A stretch of 64,000 nt of DNA, from contig CALNHX010003565.1 of NCBI GenBank assembly GCA_940337035.1, positions 1-64,000 on the forward strand, written 5' to 3'. Below, piece after piece: positions 1 through 12,384 of the stretch; position 1 is the stretch's first letter; every line of letters begins with the position of its first letter. A program made the position numbers and the translations under genes. Under the pieces are notes generated by a model that saw only the letters and a program-made list of their open reading frames with translations, was not told where the DNA came from and did no database searches. This stretch comes from Agriotes lineatus. Its lineage: Eukaryota > Arthropoda > Insecta > Coleoptera > Elateridae.

Positions 1-430
1 GAAAAGTGTAATAAAAATGTAAAGTTTAAAAAAAATGTTAGAGCCGTTTTTGAAAAAATCGAACAAAACTGAAAAATCACAAGAGTAAACACGTACTTAC
101 GGTTATGCGATTTTCTTCAAAAGCTTGCTGTCGCATCTACATAGTACACAAAACTTGTATATGAAATTTCAACGCCATACCTCTTTCCTTTTTTGATATA
201 TTCTGTTAACAGACAGACACACACACAGACAGACAAACAGACACACAGACAGACACACAGACAGACCAATGAAAAAAAAGGTTTTTTGGGATCAGGGGAT
301 TCTAAAAAGTGAAGATCTGTTGAAAACTGAATTTCGAATTTTTGTAAAAGGAAGTAAAAATGATTAGCTTTTCAATGCAAAACTTTTAAGCCAACCAAAT
401 GTAGAAAATTTCATTAAAAAAGTAAATTTG
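1..430 (+). repeat. Dispersed repeat family A, left-truncated copy with (ACAG)n core
   Basis: The text from the left edge to about position 350 is repeated at 44370-45060 (same strand) and at 12385-13060 (opposite strand). Shared landmarks, in order, are GAGCCGTTTTTGAAAAAATC, GGTTATGCGATTTTCTTC, TCGCATCTACATAGTACAC, an ACAG/ACAC microsatellite (about 210-270) and GTGAAGATCTGTTGAAAACT. This copy begins inside the unit, so its left part lies outside the window. No coding capacity is seen. It is an interspersed non-autonomous element of unknown class. Confidence 0.85.
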
Positions 431-537
431 ATTCGCCCCACACTTTTTGAGTCACCCTGTATAATCAAAATTATTTTAGTAATGTGCACCACTTTCGTAC
501 CTACAACTTTTATATACACTATATTTATGTAACACTC

Positions 538-727
538 AGGGCCGGTTGCAGAAAGTAATGTTAAGTCTGGTGTTAGCTAACGTCGCGTCAAAGTGAACAA
601 AATCGCATCAAATTTTGTTTACTAATGTATTAGTTCCCATAAACATTTGAGATTTGATTCGTTTTTGTTCACTTTGACGTCGCGTTAGCTAACACCAGAC
701 TTAACATTGCTTTCTGCAACCGGCCCT
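538..727. mobile_element. Palindromic MITE with AGGGCCGGTTGCAGAAAG ends
   Basis: The two halves are near-perfect reverse complements over about 70 bp each: AGGGCCGGTTGCAGAAAG starts the left arm and its complement ends the right arm at 727. The spacer between the arms is short and AT-rich. It is a non-autonomous foldback DNA element. A related AGGGCCGGTT-ended element is at 27753-27891. Confidence 0.8.
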
Positions 728-846
728 CATAGTTTTAGAAATATATCTTGCACCCCTGCATCGCTGCAGGACTCTGTATGTATTGATGTATAGCGTTGTA
801 TAATAATAGAGTGTGCAGTTATTTAGTTATGTTAACTATCTATCTA

Positions 847-3800
847 CAACTCCGCCTGGGGTGGTCAGTGGGTGGAGTGAGTGGTTCACTGGTCATCACT
901 GCCGATCCCAAGCCTGGGTATAGAAGGAGGGTTCGTGGGTGAGGCTAGTAATCTGCCGACGGTAAAAACAAACCATACTCATAGAACCCCTAGATGACGA
1001 CCCAGCAAAGAGATTAAACACATTCTAATGGACGATGATTATACACTGACGCACCCAGGAAACCATTAATAATAAATTATCATGATTGAAGGCTGGCCAT
1101 GACAGTTTTCCCAATTTAGCTGTGTAAAATTACTTTGTTGTGTTTACACGAGGTTTACATTTGAGGTTATGGTTACTAAATATTTTTAGGTTAGAAAATA
1201 TGACAAAACACGTTCAAATGCAAAGTTGCCATATTTAAGCAGAATAGAAAATGGAACTTAGTAATTTTTATGTATGTATCTAGTTTCAGTAATTGTGTAA
1301 CTAGCAAAATTTTTAATTAAGTACATGGAACGTCTACAATACTTGAGATTTTAAATATTGCTCCACATGTACTATCAAAGTAAGAAAATCCATTCGGCAA
1401 CAATAGTCTGTTCCGTCAAATGACAGTAAATTTCGTGGAGGTTATGCAGGTTATACAACAAAATAAAAATTACGGTTCTGTTCATGTGCAACTTAACAAC
1501 AAAAATCCAAGGCCACCCTTCATGCAAAAAAGAAGTGAATGGATTTTATATTGCCTTGGAATGGCATTGAATATAAGAAGACGAAATCGGCGAGACTGGA
1601 CACAGACTGACACAAAACCTAACCTGCTAACCTCTAATTTGACATAGACTTACAGTGCCACCAACATATTATTCATAACGAAACTTTGGCGAGTCGCCGG
1701 CGAGCCGCTGGAGAACGACTATGCATACGGGTGTAAGAATAGCATGCATCATGGGCAAGCCGAGATCAAGAAAAAATCATAGAACTAAATTTGAAGAAAA
1801 TAGATATATGTGTCATCTAAATACCGGAACTATTTGCCCATATATAGCAGAAAGAACAAAGAAGACTATGCCAGTGCAGGGGTTGGCGTGTTACTACACG
1901 AAAAAAATCAAAAAGAAGTAGAGAAGATGCAGTATATCAACTACTGAATATTGAAAATAGTATTAAATATGGGAAAAAGAAACTATAGAATCATCACAGT
2001 ATATGCTCCTGGTATAAGCAAATATAAAAACGAAACAGAGAACTTCTACAACGATCTACAAAATATACTAGACGGAATACAGAATAACAAAAAAGTGATA
2101 ACAATGGGGGATCTGAAAGCAAGAGTAGGCAATGAAAACATGGACGGAATTAAACAAATATTTAACGATGAAACGACAAACCGCAATGGAGAAGCTCTTA
2201 TACAATTCTCTGCACAGTATATGATAAGAATAAACAGCGCTTTCTTTCCACACAAACAGCAGCACAAATATATATGGTCAGACACAAGGAAATAAATTAA
2301 CATTAGACTATATACTAACCAATCGACAAATACAGCCAACACAATAATCGAGGTGCACGAGCACTGACATCTCCTAATGTGGGATCTGATCACAAACTTG
2401 TGCTAAGCAAAATTGATGAAACAAAGACTTCAAATGAAGTGAAACCAAGTACATAAAGAACATGAACGTTGAAGCCTTGGAGGATATGAAACAACGCAAT
2501 GGCTACATACCCAGCTCGAACAGAATAAGCTGAACGAAGAAGATAATATAGAAGATAGTTGGAAGAAGATTGATCGAAGTATACTACATCTGCTGAGGAA
2601 AATGTAGGAAGAAGGCAAATAAACATAAGTGGAAATAAGATAACAAAACCATGGTTTATAGAAGAAATTAAGGAACTAGCATACGAAAAGCGGAAAGCAT
2701 ACCTACAATACCACAGCAATCCAACACCTGTAACGTATGATCAATATCAGATAGCGAGAAACCGACTGAATGATAAAATTAGAGATTTAAAAAGCGAAAA
2801 CTGGTCCTGGTATACCAAAGATATGGAACATGGCAGCCAATAAAATATGGAAAATGTTAAAAGCTAGAAAAATGCCAATAAACGAATATAACACACTATC
2901 AAAAATAGTTAAAGAACAATGGATAACATGCATAAACCTGTTATATAATGATCAAGAAAACGACATAATAGACACAGAAAGTTACTAAGCTACGATAGAG
3001 CACGTTGAAATACATAAGGAAGTGGTGGAAGAGCACATAAAGAAATTTAAAAATAGGAAAGCATCCGGACCAGACGAGATACCCAACGAGGTAATCAAAT
3101 ATGGTGGAGAAGCGCTTATTAAGAACATGACGAAACTCTTCAACAAGAACATAAACACATAGCAAATACCAGATAAATGGAAAGAGAGAATAATTTTACC
3201 CATATATAAAAAAGGGAACAAAAAAGACCCATCAAATTACCGCACGATCACTCTGCTTAACACAACACTTAAGCTACTGACAAGAATAAAATAACTGAAA
3301 GATACTACATGAGTGAAGAACAGCAGGGCTTTAGAAGTAATAGGTCAATAACTGACGCAATATACCTATATTATAAAACAGATCGTCGAAAAACATCTAC
3401 ACAGGGAATAAAACAAAAATAAAAATTGACAATAACTCGACAACAGTCGATATCAAGTCGGGTATAAGACAAGGTGACAGTTTAAGTCCACTGCTCTTTA
3501 ATTTAATAGGTACTTGGCAAAATAATTCAATATACAAAAACAAACGGTATAGGATATAAGATGGGAAAGGATGAAATTAAAATAATATGTTACGCTGATG
3601 ACGTTGCTATAATGGCGGAAAGCGAAAACGATCTACAAAAAATGGTACACGCATTTAATAATTCAGCTAAAGAATACAATATCGACGATGAAAACCAAAT
3701 CACTAGTAGCAGCAAAAGAACCATGTAAATGTAAGCTGATGGACAATGAAGAGATAATGGATAAGTATCAAGTTTAAAATATCTAGGAGTAGTAATATCT

Positions 3801-4329
3801 AGTTGGGTCAATTTGAAGGAAGAGATGAAAAACAGGCCAGCAAAGCCGCACGAGTATCAGGATGTTTGCGAGACATAGTATGGAAAAATAACAATATAAG
3901 GTTAGAAGCAAAAACAAGAATATAAAAGCTGTATAAGACCCATACTAACAGACGCCATAGAAATCAGAGCAGATACCGCAGAAACAAAAAGAATAGTCAG
4001 AACGACAGAACTGAAGACACTGATAGCAATCGCAGGAAAAACGCTTAGAATACCGAATAATGAAATTAGGGAACATTGTAAAGTTCCAAATATCGTCAGA
4101 TGATCCAGGCAGAGAAGACGCGAATGGAACCAGCACGTAAGCAGAATGGGAAAAGAACGACTAGCGCTAATAGTCAGGGACGGGACACCACGAGGCAAGA
4201 GACTACGGGGCAGAACACCCAAAAAGTGGAAAGATAGCTGGATATCAACGTTACAAAGAAATATTTAGCATCAAGGGACACAGGCCACAGGCCTAATATA
4301 GAAAGAAGTAGAAGAAGAAGAAGAAGAAG
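847..4329 (+). mobile_element. RTE-type LINE, degenerate, near full length
   Basis: Reading + strand, the conceptual product shows an apurinic-type endonuclease segment around 1940-2300 (ITVYAPG, then a GDLKARVG match to the GDFNARIG endonuclease motif) and reverse transcriptase pieces around 3040-3600 (KASGPDEIPNE, IKQGD-like RQGDSLSP, CYADDVAIM). All are broken by stops and frameshifts. The 3' end is a (GAA)n tail at about 4300-4330. The unit is bracketed by AACTATCTATCTA at 834-846 and 4330-4342, a probable 13-bp target-site duplication, although this motif is a simple repeat. The stretch 1085-1690 shows no LINE homology and may be a separate insertion or unusual 5' region. Dead element. 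Confidence 0.72.
1951..2295 (+). pseudogene. RTE endonuclease-domain fragment
   Basis: An open 114-codon stretch inside the RTE LINE. It encodes the YAPG motif and the GDLKARVG motif of the exonuclease/endonuclease/phosphatase fold that nicks target DNA for LINE insertion, and it ends in WSDTRK followed by a stop where family members continue. The flanking reading frames continue the endonuclease and reverse transcriptase in pieces. It is decayed and not expected to make protein. Confidence 0.7.
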
Positions 4330-4584
4330 AACTATCTATCTATCGTATCCTTTTTTGTTGAAGCTATTGAATGTTCGTGTTTAGTAAGTGGATGGTCTGC
4401 GAGCAGCCTGGCTTCGGTTCCCGGTGACTCTATATGGATTTTAAAAATCTAACGCTTTCTGGCTACTACGCTAACACCTGTGGTAGTTGTCAACATGTAA
4501 AAGGGAACTCTTTCAATTTCGACAGGCGAAGCTAGCTACCTACCCCACTTACCAATAAAGATAGCTCATAGAACAACAACTATG

Positions 4585-4634
4585 TGGTGCTAAACAGGCC
4601 ACTGGCCTAATATAAGTGGAAGAAGAAGAAGTTT
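4585..4634 (+). mobile_element. 3' terminus of a second RTE-like LINE
   Basis: The text CAGGCCACTGGCCTAATATA followed by GGAAGAAGAAGAAG repeats the last 50 bp of the LINE ending at 4329 (there CAGGCCACAGGCCTAATATA). Only the 3' tail is present, typical of severe 5' truncation. Confidence 0.6.
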
Positions 4635-4639
4635 AGTGA

Positions 4640-5356
4640 GTATTCATTAAGACCAAAACATGTATAGTTTTAAGATGATTTAGGTTTAAACTTGTGCATA
4701 GTCGAGTAGTACCTATCAGTTGTATGGATTGCATAAAACGCTTCAGCTGCAGAATTTTTTTTTACAATCGTCTTAAAAGTTAACACTTTTAATACCAAAA
4801 TCTGTTATTGAAGTTGGCTCTTCTCTTACTGATACAAAAAGTATATGTTGTTAGGCAAACGTTTACTTCTTACAAAGACTATTGATGCAGTTGTCACAAT
4901 GACTTTTCATCATCAATTTTGAATATTTTGTACTTTTCTTGTTTGCAGAAAAAACGTATGTATTATTCGGATTAAAACTGCTTCTGTTTGACTCGCAATT
5001 TTTACCTATTTGGCTACGCTGCACTTCGCTTCGCAAATCCAACTTAATTGCTTGTTAAACAAAGTGCCACTCTAAATCCTAATAAAACAATATACTTAGC
5101 TCCTTCCAGTGGAATTATATTAGCTCAATTGTTTTAGTTTTAGATGATGTATCAGGTTTTCTATAAATCCTGTCAACTGATTTGTTTGAAATTGGATAGT
5201 AATCAGCATTGATAGACTGAACTAAAAAGTCCCGATTTTTGCATTTTTCAAATGCTTTTAATTAATTCCTTGAAAAAGCCTAACAATATTCTGTTTAAAA
5301 TGATCAGTTAATCAGAAATATTACCTTGTATATTGCTGTGGTATAATAGCTTTTAT
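4640..5356. other. No gene seen
   Basis: AT-rich sequence with no reading frame of note. At 5350-5364 it ends in TTTTATCTACGACC, a terminal motif shared with the hairpin elements near 6881, 19491 and 19763, which suggests the following hAT landed in one of those. Confidence 0.5.
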
Positions 5357-5364
5357 CTACGACC

Positions 5365-6466
5365 CAGTGGCGGTGATATGCATAAGCGGGAATAAGCGTT
5401 GTTTAAGGGCCCGGGCCCTTAGAGGACCCTTTGGGGGGCCGATAAGTTCTGTATTCTCTGTATTCTCTTATTCTCTTATTAAATACTTCATTTGAGTATA
5501 GACTGATAGCACTGCAACCTCAGTCCCCACACTCAGTTATCAGTCATCCGTGATCAGACTCGACTTGAGAGCTTTGAAAAACTAACAAACATTTTTGAAT
5601 TTTTAGAACGGATAAACGTTTTAAGAATGCAAGAAGCTAAACAGCTCTGATGTGATTTGCTTCAGAAAAAAAAGTATTCTGATGTCCTCAATAATAATCT
5701 CGGCATTCAGTTTGTGAACGCTACCTCCTTACTAAAAGAGGATTTAAATGATAGCATGACTGTTCCAGATTTGACAAGTTTATTCCTACAGAAATATAGT
5801 GTTCTCAAAAGCAACTTTGGCGAGACTATTACTGCATTGGTTTTATTCTTGACTCTACCTGTAACATTAGCCACAATAAAAAGATCATTTAGCAAGTTGA
5901 AATTAATAAAACATTATTTAAGAAATTCTAAGAGCCAAGATAGGCTACATGACCTTTCGGTTTTGTCAATTGAGCAAAGGGCATCGTCTACGATAGACAT
6001 AAAAATCTTGTGGAACAATTTTGCTGTCAATAAGGTCAGAAAGATACATTTTTTATTTATGATCAATTTATTTTTACGGTGTTCTACCGATATTAATGAT
6101 ACTAATAAATATTAAGTATTTGTTACCTTTTTTGACTTGGATTTTACCTGAATAATATTTTATTTTACTAGTGTTACCTAGGTAGATATGTATCCATCAG
6201 TTTTCTTTGTATTTGTGCTTATACCAACTTGAAGATTTTATTTAGTTTTATATTTTTAATTGATATTTTGTTAGATATGTTAGTTATAAATGTTAGGCAT
6301 TTACTACTCTATTTGTTATAATAGGATGTTATTTTATTTTTTGTTAAACGTTTACTTTCTATACTGTAATTATAAATATACAATTCATTAAGTATATAAA
6401 TCTTTTTACAAGGGGGTTCATTTTTATATTTGCTTAGGGGCCCAAAGTGCTCTTGCACCGCCACTG
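5365..6466 (+). mobile_element. hAT transposon, internally deleted, with perfect 8-bp TSD
   Basis: The ends are CAGTGGCGGTG at 5365 and its inverted form CACCGCCACTG at 6466. They are flanked on both sides by CTACGACC (5357-5364 and 6467-6474), an exact 8-bp target duplication as made by hAT transposases. Subterminal GGGCCC-rich DNA is seen at both ends. The length, 1.1 kb, is far below an autonomous hAT, and only the C-terminal part of the transposase remains. Confidence 0.92.
5657..6115 (+). pseudogene. hAT transposase C-terminal (dimerisation) fragment
   Basis: The frame encodes the hAT-C dimerisation region seen in ZMYM1-like and P52rIPK-like hAT transposases: a hydrophobic LFLTLPVT stretch, then ATIKRSFSKLKLIK, then RLHDLSVLSIE, all in the usual order. 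The catalytic core and BED zinc finger upstream are missing. The frame itself is open for 152 codons and its left part (TSLFLQKYSVL) also fits the family. It lies inside the TSD-flanked element at 5365-6466. It is a remnant that could at most produce a truncated, inactive protein. Confidence 0.82.
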
Positions 6467-6880
6467 CTACGACCACTACTAAAAGTAGGCCTTTTAGCGC
6501 TAGCTTGTTTCACTAAAAGTGACGTTTTATAGTTTACCGTGTTTAAAGAAATCAGCTGTTTACTTTTAGCACATGTGCTAAAAGTGAAGCGAGGTTCAAA
6601 ACTTCAATTTCGAACTGCAAGTGAAGTTGTAAAGCTATTCTAGTTGCTTCTTGCGTTACAGGTAAAGCGTTTTTGAAATAATTAAAGCGTTATGTAATGA
6701 ATACAGTCATATGTGGAGTATCAATAATTACATTTAGTAACTCACCTTGACAGCACGGGCGTGGCCAAACAATCGCCACCGCGGCGTAGCTTTCTATTCA
6801 TTATGACATAAATTAAAAGCGTCGCAGATGCGAACCTTTCTTAAATCGATATTTATGGATTAATAACGGTAAAATTAAGG
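6467..6880. other. No gene; short inverted repeats
   Basis: A stretch around 6478-6605 contains several CTAAAAGTGA/ACTTTTAGCA words in both orientations, for example TTTTAGCACATGTGCTAAAA near 6575. This looks like a decayed hairpin element into which the hAT inserted. No reading frame of note. Confidence 0.45.
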
Positions 6881-7018
6881 TCGTAGATAAAATATTGTAT
6901 GCAACGCGTGCTAAAAGTCGTTTATGCGCGAGACATGTTATGAAACTCAGCGTTCGGCTTCGTTTCATAATTTTCATGTCTCGCGCATAAACGTCGATTT
7001 TTAGCACTTGTTGCATAA
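6881..7018. repeat. Long hairpin with GC-rich apex (hairpin class, copy 1)
   Basis: Arms TATGCAAC..GTGCTAAAA..GTTTATGCGCGAGACATG and their complements pair across 6897-7015 with a few mismatches. The apex is AGCGTTCGGCTTCG. The left outer end is CGTAGATAAAATA. No coding capacity. Other members of the class are at 17527, 18519, 19491, 19763, 27955, 31983, 43535 and 63855. Confidence 0.75.
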
Positions 7019-7829
7019 ATAGCTATTATTTAATTTTATTTAATTTAAATCGTATTTTCAGGGTTTTATTTAAAATTTTGATTTAAATCTTACCTTTTGT
7101 CCAGTCTTTTGCATGTAATTGTAATAACCTTAGTTATTCGACTCTATCTCAGGTCTCAGGGTTACTATCAAAATCAGATTAAGACATAAACAATGAATAA
7201 CTATAATACAAGATATAGGACAATTGTATTTATTAAGCAATTAATGTCTGCCTTTATCATACGTGTAACACCTTTGTTAATAATATTTGATAATACTTAA
7301 TTTCAGTGAAATCAATTTTAGATTAATATTACTGTTTACAATTGTATGATCATCTAATTTATTATTCAAATGAATTAAATTTTTAATAACTTTGTAAGTA
7401 GCAGATATATTTTATATTACTACTTTCCTTTCATGTGTGTCTTGTTTTAAGTTGAAAGTTAATAGACTCACTTTGCAAGCTTCTATATTCGAGCTCTTTA
7501 TCTTCTATAACCTTCTATTCGCCAGATCTCTGCTACAGCTATTCTTGTTGTGGTTGGCAGCACATCCTTCTGCAGTAGTAATTGATGCACTCACTAAGTT
7601 TTTTATTTCGTACTAATATTTGTCTATCACACTCTTTAGGTGTATGACAATATAAATGGCTACATACCAGTACATTAACGTCTAAAATTGACTATTAAAT
7701 GCGATTTCAAATGGGACTTTTGGGATTTTTAGGTTAACAGTTTTACATTGTGTAATTTAGACATTCTACTCACGGCGCAAACCCATTTCAAAAACTCAAG
7801 CCATTTTAAAATATAAAGCTACACAACTT
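7019..7829. other. No gene seen
   Basis: AT-rich intergenic DNA without recognised repeats or reading frames. Confidence 0.5.
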
Positions 7830-8243
7830 ACACCACAGAACACCATGACGGTGAAGGACATCCCATGGGACGGACAGCTATATTAATTAAGCAAGGCATT
7901 AAACACCATGAATTATCTAAATTTAGTGAAAAAATCGCCCAACTAATAAAGAAGGCTTCATAAATTATTTCCGGGGTTTATACAATAGATTCATAGCAGG
8001 AGGAGACTGCAATGCTAAAAATATCCTTTGGGGGTCTCGTATAACTGCACCGGGAAGAGGGAGAGTATTGCAACAGACTATTCAAGAATTAAATTTAAAT
8101 TAATTGTCATCATATGAACCTACTTATTGGCCAACAGATATGAAAAAAAAAATCCGGATCTACTAGAATTTTTTGTGAGAAAGGGTACCAGGGTACCAAG
8201 AAATTAAATCCTGCCTAGATCTCAGTTCCGACCATATGCCTGT

Positions 8244-10102
8244 AACAAGCCTACGTCTATGCTCAGCGGTAGGGTTACTTCAATGGCGTCGGTTTCGGAA
8301 GAGGAGGGTGGGCTAGACACTGGATTTGATTGGAACAAAGTTTATTATATTTACACTAACTAACATACAAAGAAGCTTAGAACTAGGTAACATATATGTA
8401 CAGAAAAAGAAAAGAAAATGGCGGATTAGCATCCGCGATTGGAAGCGGGTGTGGTCCTTCGGAGGCGGGGCCGGCGGCTTCCTCCTGCGGTTGCAGCGGC
8501 GGCGGTGGCGACTGGCGACGGGGCGGCGAGCTGAGAGCAGCGGCGGCGGCTACGTCGGCGGCAGTGCTGATCTCCTTGGCGGAGGCGGCGGTTGGCGGCT
8601 TCCTTCGGCGGTTGCAGCGGCGGCAGTGCTGATCTCCTTTGGCGGAGGAGGCGGCTGGCGGCTTCCTTCTGCGGTTGCAGCGGCGGCGGTGGCGACTGGC
8701 GACGGGGCGGCGGGCTGTGAGCAGCGGCGGCGGCAACGTCGGCGGCGGTGATGATCTCCTGGGCGGAGGCGGCGGCTGGCGAAAGTGGCTTTCCAAAGAC
8801 GGCAGGCAGCAGAGTCCAATGCGTAGGATTGGCTCTAAGTCCACGAGGGTGATAGGCTCTGGAGAGGCTGGAGCTGCTAGCTGGTCCTGGAAGCTGAAGT
8901 GGCTCGAATTCCAAGTCCCACGAAGACGGCAGACAGCAGAGTCCAATGAAGTGGATTGGCTCTAAGTCCACGAAGATGCGGCAGACAGCTAAGTCCAGTA
9001 GATGAAACGGCTGGTGGTCCTGGAGCTGAAGTGGCTGCTGGTGGTCCTGGAAGCTGAAGTGGCTGCTGGTGGACTCTCCTTGGCTGAGTTGCTGCTGGAT
9101 TGACCCGCCGAGGAGGAGTGATTTCTTACTGCTAGCGTCTGACTATTTAAAGGAGCCAGTCCTTTGTCAAACGCGATCTCGACGCTCATTGGTCGAAGTA
9201 GAAGGGATGTTTTGCCCGATTTCGATATATTTCGGATTTATAGCGTTTAATTGAGCGGCGTGATCAATTATCGACTTGATTTGAGTCGCAATCAATAGTC
9301 GTTGAAATGTCGATTCTAACGACACCCAATTTGCTATGTTTTGGTAAAGATTAGCTCAACTTGGAATTTTTAATTCCGTGTTCCGCGTAGAGCTTAATTA
9401 AGCATTACTCTTATGGCGTATGTTCATAAGTTTATTATGCTTCGATCGGTTGCGCGCTATTTTTATAAGACTTTTGAGACCAATTTCGCTTTTCTGGGAT
9501 GCTTCCTTCCGTTAATTATACTTTAATTTGTAATATTGTATCCTTGCCCGCTGTATTTTGTCGTGGCCCTGATTTCTCCGTTACAAAGATGCGTTTCTGC
9601 TGGGCCGCTGAATTTTCGGCCGCTCTCTCGAGCGAGCTCCGGCCGCATGTATTTGCTGTCTGATGGAAAAATTGCTTTTACTCCACCTGTATGTGTGCTA
9701 GCGCTCTGGGCGTTGTTTTATTAGGTGGCGGTTGATTTTTCCTATCGGCAGGTATCCTTATGTGGGGTTTTGGATTTGGCGCACTCTGATTTAAGAGCGT
9801 TTTAGTGATCGAACTTGGTTTATTAATTTGTTCGCTGCGGCGCCGTTTGGTCGGCTTCCGTTATTGAGGTTCGGCGATCCGTTGGCCCTTTTATTGCAGC
9901 GGTTTATACTTGAGAATTGGTGCTTCTTTGAGCTCGCGTGCCGCGATTTATTGTTTTATGTGGGTAACGGTTTTCTTAAAATTTTTGTAGGATCGAGGCG
10001 ATTTGCTGGTGAACAGATGTTTGAGTTCTTTGTTTCGTTCGCCGTGTATTTGGCGACGCAAATTTCTCTTTGTTGCTTTGTTCTGTTCACTGATTCATAT
10101 TA
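8244..10102. mobile_element. GC-rich insertion, possibly a solo LTR, within the Jockey element
   Basis: The inserted block separates two abutting parts of the Jockey endonuclease (DHMPV on the left, PVIATIS on the right) and is flanked by CCTGT at 8239-8243 and 10103-10107, a likely 5-bp target duplication. The termini do not show an obvious TG..CA, so a solo LTR is only one possibility. The left third is an extremely GC-rich tandem-repeat block. The right two thirds are moderately GC-rich, unlike the AT-rich surroundings. No domain-bearing reading frame was recognised on either strand. Confidence 0.6.
8455..9085. repeat. GC-rich tandem repeats (GGCGGCGGC and CTGAAGTGGCTGCTGG types)
   Basis: At 8455-8790 a unit containing GGTTGCAGCGGCGGCGGTGG, GGCGACTGGCGACGGGGCGG and CTGATCTCCT recurs about two and a half times. 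At 8790-9085 shorter units CAGACAGCAGAGTCCAATG, GGATTGGCTCTAAGTCCACG and GGAAGCTGAAGTGGCTGCTG recur. Several long frames cross it on both strands only because the DNA lacks stop codons; none has a recognisable domain. Confidence 0.75.
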
Positions 10103-11205
10103 CCTGTTATAGCCACGATAAGTACTACAATCATTAAAAAAGAAGAGCCAGTTAAATTATTCAACAATTTTACAGATTGGAGTCGTTTTAAATTTCTAGT
10201 AGACAACAAATTAAACATGAAAATTCCATTAATCGCCAACGAAGAAGTAGAGATAGCAGTAGAGAACTTGACTCGAACTATTCAGAAGTCCGCCTGGCAA
10301 TCAACTCCCCAAATTCCGTGTACCAGAAAAAAGGAAAGCTGTCCAATAACAATTAATAAGAAAATTGCTGAAAAAAAGAAGGCTAAGAAGGATTTGGCAA
10401 CATACCAAATACCCGTCTGATAAAATGCGCTATAATAAAGCATGCACTGACTTCAAAGCTCAAGTTAAGAAACTCAAAAATAATATGTTTCAGGAATACC
10501 TTTATGGACTGCAAGGAAAAGAATAAAACGTCAAACTCAGCCAATTCCTCCTATACGACATCTGGACAAGGGTCTAACATGGAGAAAGCACATCTTAAAT
10601 AAGAGGAAACAGCTTGTCGTAAAATTCAGCAAACATTAATAGCTGCTTGGAAGAAAATCCAAGCTATCCCTAAGCAGTAAACTATTAGTTTACAATGCTA
10701 CGTTTAAACCAATCTGGACCTACGGCATACAACTGTGGGGCCAGGCAGCTAACACAAACATTGAAATCATAGAAAGATTTCAGGCAAAAGTGCTACGTGC
10801 TATGTGCAACGCTCCTTACTTCATAAGAAATGTTAATATTTTAAGCGATCTTAAAACTGATACAGTGACACAAACAATAAGTAAGTGTACTGACAAATAT
10901 TTAAACAACTTAGAACATCATAATAATTCTTTAACTCTCAACCTCTTGGACAATAGTGAAAACACTCAACGACTAAATAGATATACAATACACCCTTGGA
11001 CTTGCCTCATAGACATTAAAGTAACAAATATGTATTGATTAAATTATAGTTTAAGCAGTAAGTAGTGTTAGGTAAACTTAGGGCTTAGGTCACTGGGCCT
11101 TAACTATCATGTTAATCTATGTCATTATTATCTATGCATCACATTTGCTTCTTGTAATGATTATACAATTGCAAATAGTAAATAAATTAGTTTAACAAAA
11201 AATAT

Positions 11206-12384
11206 ATAAACTGCTACTGAAATCCCGTCCCATCAACATACTAGATTTCCATTACTCTACAACTTAATAGTATATTACATACCGAGGTGAAAAATGTTTC
11301 ATTACTGTCGAGAGATTAGAAGTGCAACTTTTTTCACACGTGTGAAAAGTAAGCACGCTAACACGAGTTGTCTATAAGATTTTTTAAAATTTCATTCCAT
11401 ATTCAAATCCAAGCCTATTTTGTACAGAATTGTATTTGTCTTTATTTTAGTTAAGTACATTGGTCAGTTCTGGTAATTAAGAAAACGTCTTTATTTATTG
11501 AAATTTTTAATTTTTTCACGTTAAAATACAGCTACAAATGAATAAAGAATTTGTTGCTAAAATCGTTCGTTCTTAAATTAAAAGCAAAGTGTGTCGTTTC
11601 TTCACTCAGTGAAAAAAGTGGCACTTCACACCCTAACAGTCATTTAAAAAAGTAATTGGCGGTATAGAATTTCTACTTCCCCATACTTCAGTTTTATAAT
11701 CACGAAAAAATTTCGATATTGTTTATTTTTTGCATAGTAATCATGAAAATAGTTTTTTTAATAAAAAATCGTGAAGAAGGTATCACTTTTTTACCGAAAA
11801 ATCTTAAAGAAAATAACACTTTGTTTAATTATTTTATTGAAATTTGATAGTTGTAATTTCCGAAGTCCTTTTCTACCAAATTTCGAATCCCAAGGGATCG
11901 CTATGTAAAAAAATAACGTGTCCAACACGTATGAAAGCAATTTTATTTACACATTTGCTTGATAAACTCGGGCGTCACCCGTGTTAATCAAACTGAAAAT
12001 TCGTGAAAAAAGTATGACTTTCATAACTAGTTGACAGTTGACTATGTATTTTGGTTCTAGTGATTTTAAAAACGTAATAAGAGGGCTATCAAACGATTCT
12101 ATTTTGATAGTTTGTTTAAAAAATACTAATCTAAATGTAAATAATTGATTTAACTCGATATGTGCTCTTAAACCTCGCTGAAAATAACATTATTGGTAAA
12201 AGATCAAAATATTTAATAAAATCGTGAGCTCTTAAAAATTGCAACTACTTTATTTATTAGAACATAGATGAGAATATTTTAAATTGTTTGGCATCCTCTG
12301 GAAGTTCTTTTACACAAAAAACGAAGAAAAAGAATTTAAACATCAACAGTTCTCAAAAAAGTCTAATTTAATGTACACTAATGA
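11206..12384. other. No gene seen; AT-rich with scattered short hairpins
   Basis: The stretch contains short palindromes such as TTTTTTCACACGTGTGAAAA near 11330 and an imperfect hairpin with GGGCGTCACCC near 11970. No reading frame of note. Confidence 0.5.

Larger units (their letters stand above)
7830..11205 (+). mobile_element. Jockey-clade LINE, split by a 1.86-kb insertion and missing most of its RT
   Basis: The left part (7830-8243) translates in pieces to a Jockey endonuclease: GRTAILIKQGIKHHELSKF, RFIAGGDCNAKN, ITAPGRGRVLQQTIQELNLN, EPTYWPTD and SSDHMPV. The right part resumes at 10103 with PVIATISTTIIKKEEPVKLF, then EKKKAKKDLATYQ. After about 10515 it jumps to the C-terminal RT region (LDKGLTWRKHILNKR, WTYGIQLWGQAA, FQAKVLRAMCNAPYF). 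The 3' UTR ends near 11205 in an A-rich tail. The central reverse transcriptase is deleted and stops interrupt all frames. A dead, rearranged copy. Confidence 0.8.

Noticed and set aside
834..1080. A tRNA-derived promoter or SINE at the left end of the first RTE
   Set aside because: GGTTCACTGGTC and nearby words do not make a proper A/B box pair at the right spacing; more likely LINE 5' UTR.
8383..8971. Long proline/arginine/alanine-rich frames on both strands
   Set aside because: Several overlapping frames are open at once in GC-rich tandem repeats. They follow from GGC/GCC repeats lacking stop codons and show no domain or consistent codon use.
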